The notes under the pieces: model-generated
What the model saw: the letters and a program-made list of their open reading frames with translations, nothing else
What the model was told of the DNA's origin: nothing
The model's database searches: none
DNA from: Flavobacteriales bacterium
Lineage (GTDB): Bacteria > Bacteroidota > Bacteroidia > Flavobacteriales > Crocinitomicaceae
DNA: 14,257 nucleotides
Reading direction: 5' to 3'
Assembly: GCA_947375085.1 (NCBI GenBank)
Contig: CANCEQ010000064.1
Location: 1 to 14,257, forward strand
In this document: piece after piece, positions 14,201-14,257 of the stretch
Layout of the letters: each line of letters begins with the position of its first letter
Position numbering within the stretch: position 1 is the first letter of the stretch
Made by a program: the position numbers and the translations under genes

Positions 14201-14257
14201 AGTAAATTATTTTTTGAATTAGTGTTAAATCTCAACCTAGAAATTAATAGAAACAAA

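Noticed and set aside
14204..14240. TTG and TAATTTAC on the - strand before the small basic protein as a promoter.
   Set aside because: The TAATTTAC is adjacent to the ATG, which would place the transcript start inside the gene, and it lacks the TTTG end.

Overview
The window is AT-rich and codes densely on both strands. It looks like a chromosomal segment of a gliding-type Bacteroidota bacterium, most likely order Flavobacteriales. Three things point there: a 1332-residue secreted protein with a C-terminal domain like the type IX secretion (T9SS) sorting domain; a stand-alone carboxypeptidase-regulatory plus TonB-plug protein; and a Bacteroidota-type promoter (TTG, 20 nt, TATTTTTG) with no Shine-Dalgarno sequences before the starts. 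A family-level placement would be a guess.

Layout. Positions 1-155 hold the control region of an iron-sulfur assembly (SUF) operon, which follows on the + strand: A-type carrier (156-479), sufB (494-1972), sufC (2100-2852) and sufD (2904-4157). An unrecognised 143-residue gene (4248-4679) lies downstream. No sufS or sufE follows sufD, so the sulfur donor must be encoded elsewhere. The giant secreted protein (4723-8721) comes next and ends at a strong hairpin (8734-8773) shared with the convergent mlaE-mlaF pair (- strand, 10281 down to 8774), a lipid-transport ABC permease and ATPase.

Divergent from mlaE is a + strand pair: a SprT-like zinc metalloprotease (10374-11015) and, 4 nt later, mannose-1-phosphate guanylyltransferase (11020-12105), which makes GDP-mannose. 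A near-perfect bidirectional terminator (12125-12163) separates them from the plug-domain protein (12894 down to 12190, - strand). Upstream of that, on the same strand, are fabD (13901 down to 13020, with its own terminator at 12961-12999) and a small, very basic exported protein (14200 down to 13946).

How the genes work together. SufB, SufC and SufD form the Fe-S scaffold and the A-type protein probably carries clusters to targets. MlaE, MlaF, FabD and the GDP-mannose enzyme all serve envelope lipid or glycan supply, and the T9SS and plug-domain proteins act at the cell surface. Otherwise this is ordinary housekeeping DNA. No phage, transposase, CRISPR array, rRNA or tRNA was recognised.

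The least explained parts are the spacers of the suf cluster, which hold different repeat types. One is a palindromic element with a recognisable second copy about 6.7 kb away that now serves as a terminator. The others are the orphan plug-domain protein, which stops at the plug/barrel boundary, and the 143-residue protein with an aromatic WWKFW tail. No gene-free stretch exceeds 300 bases.
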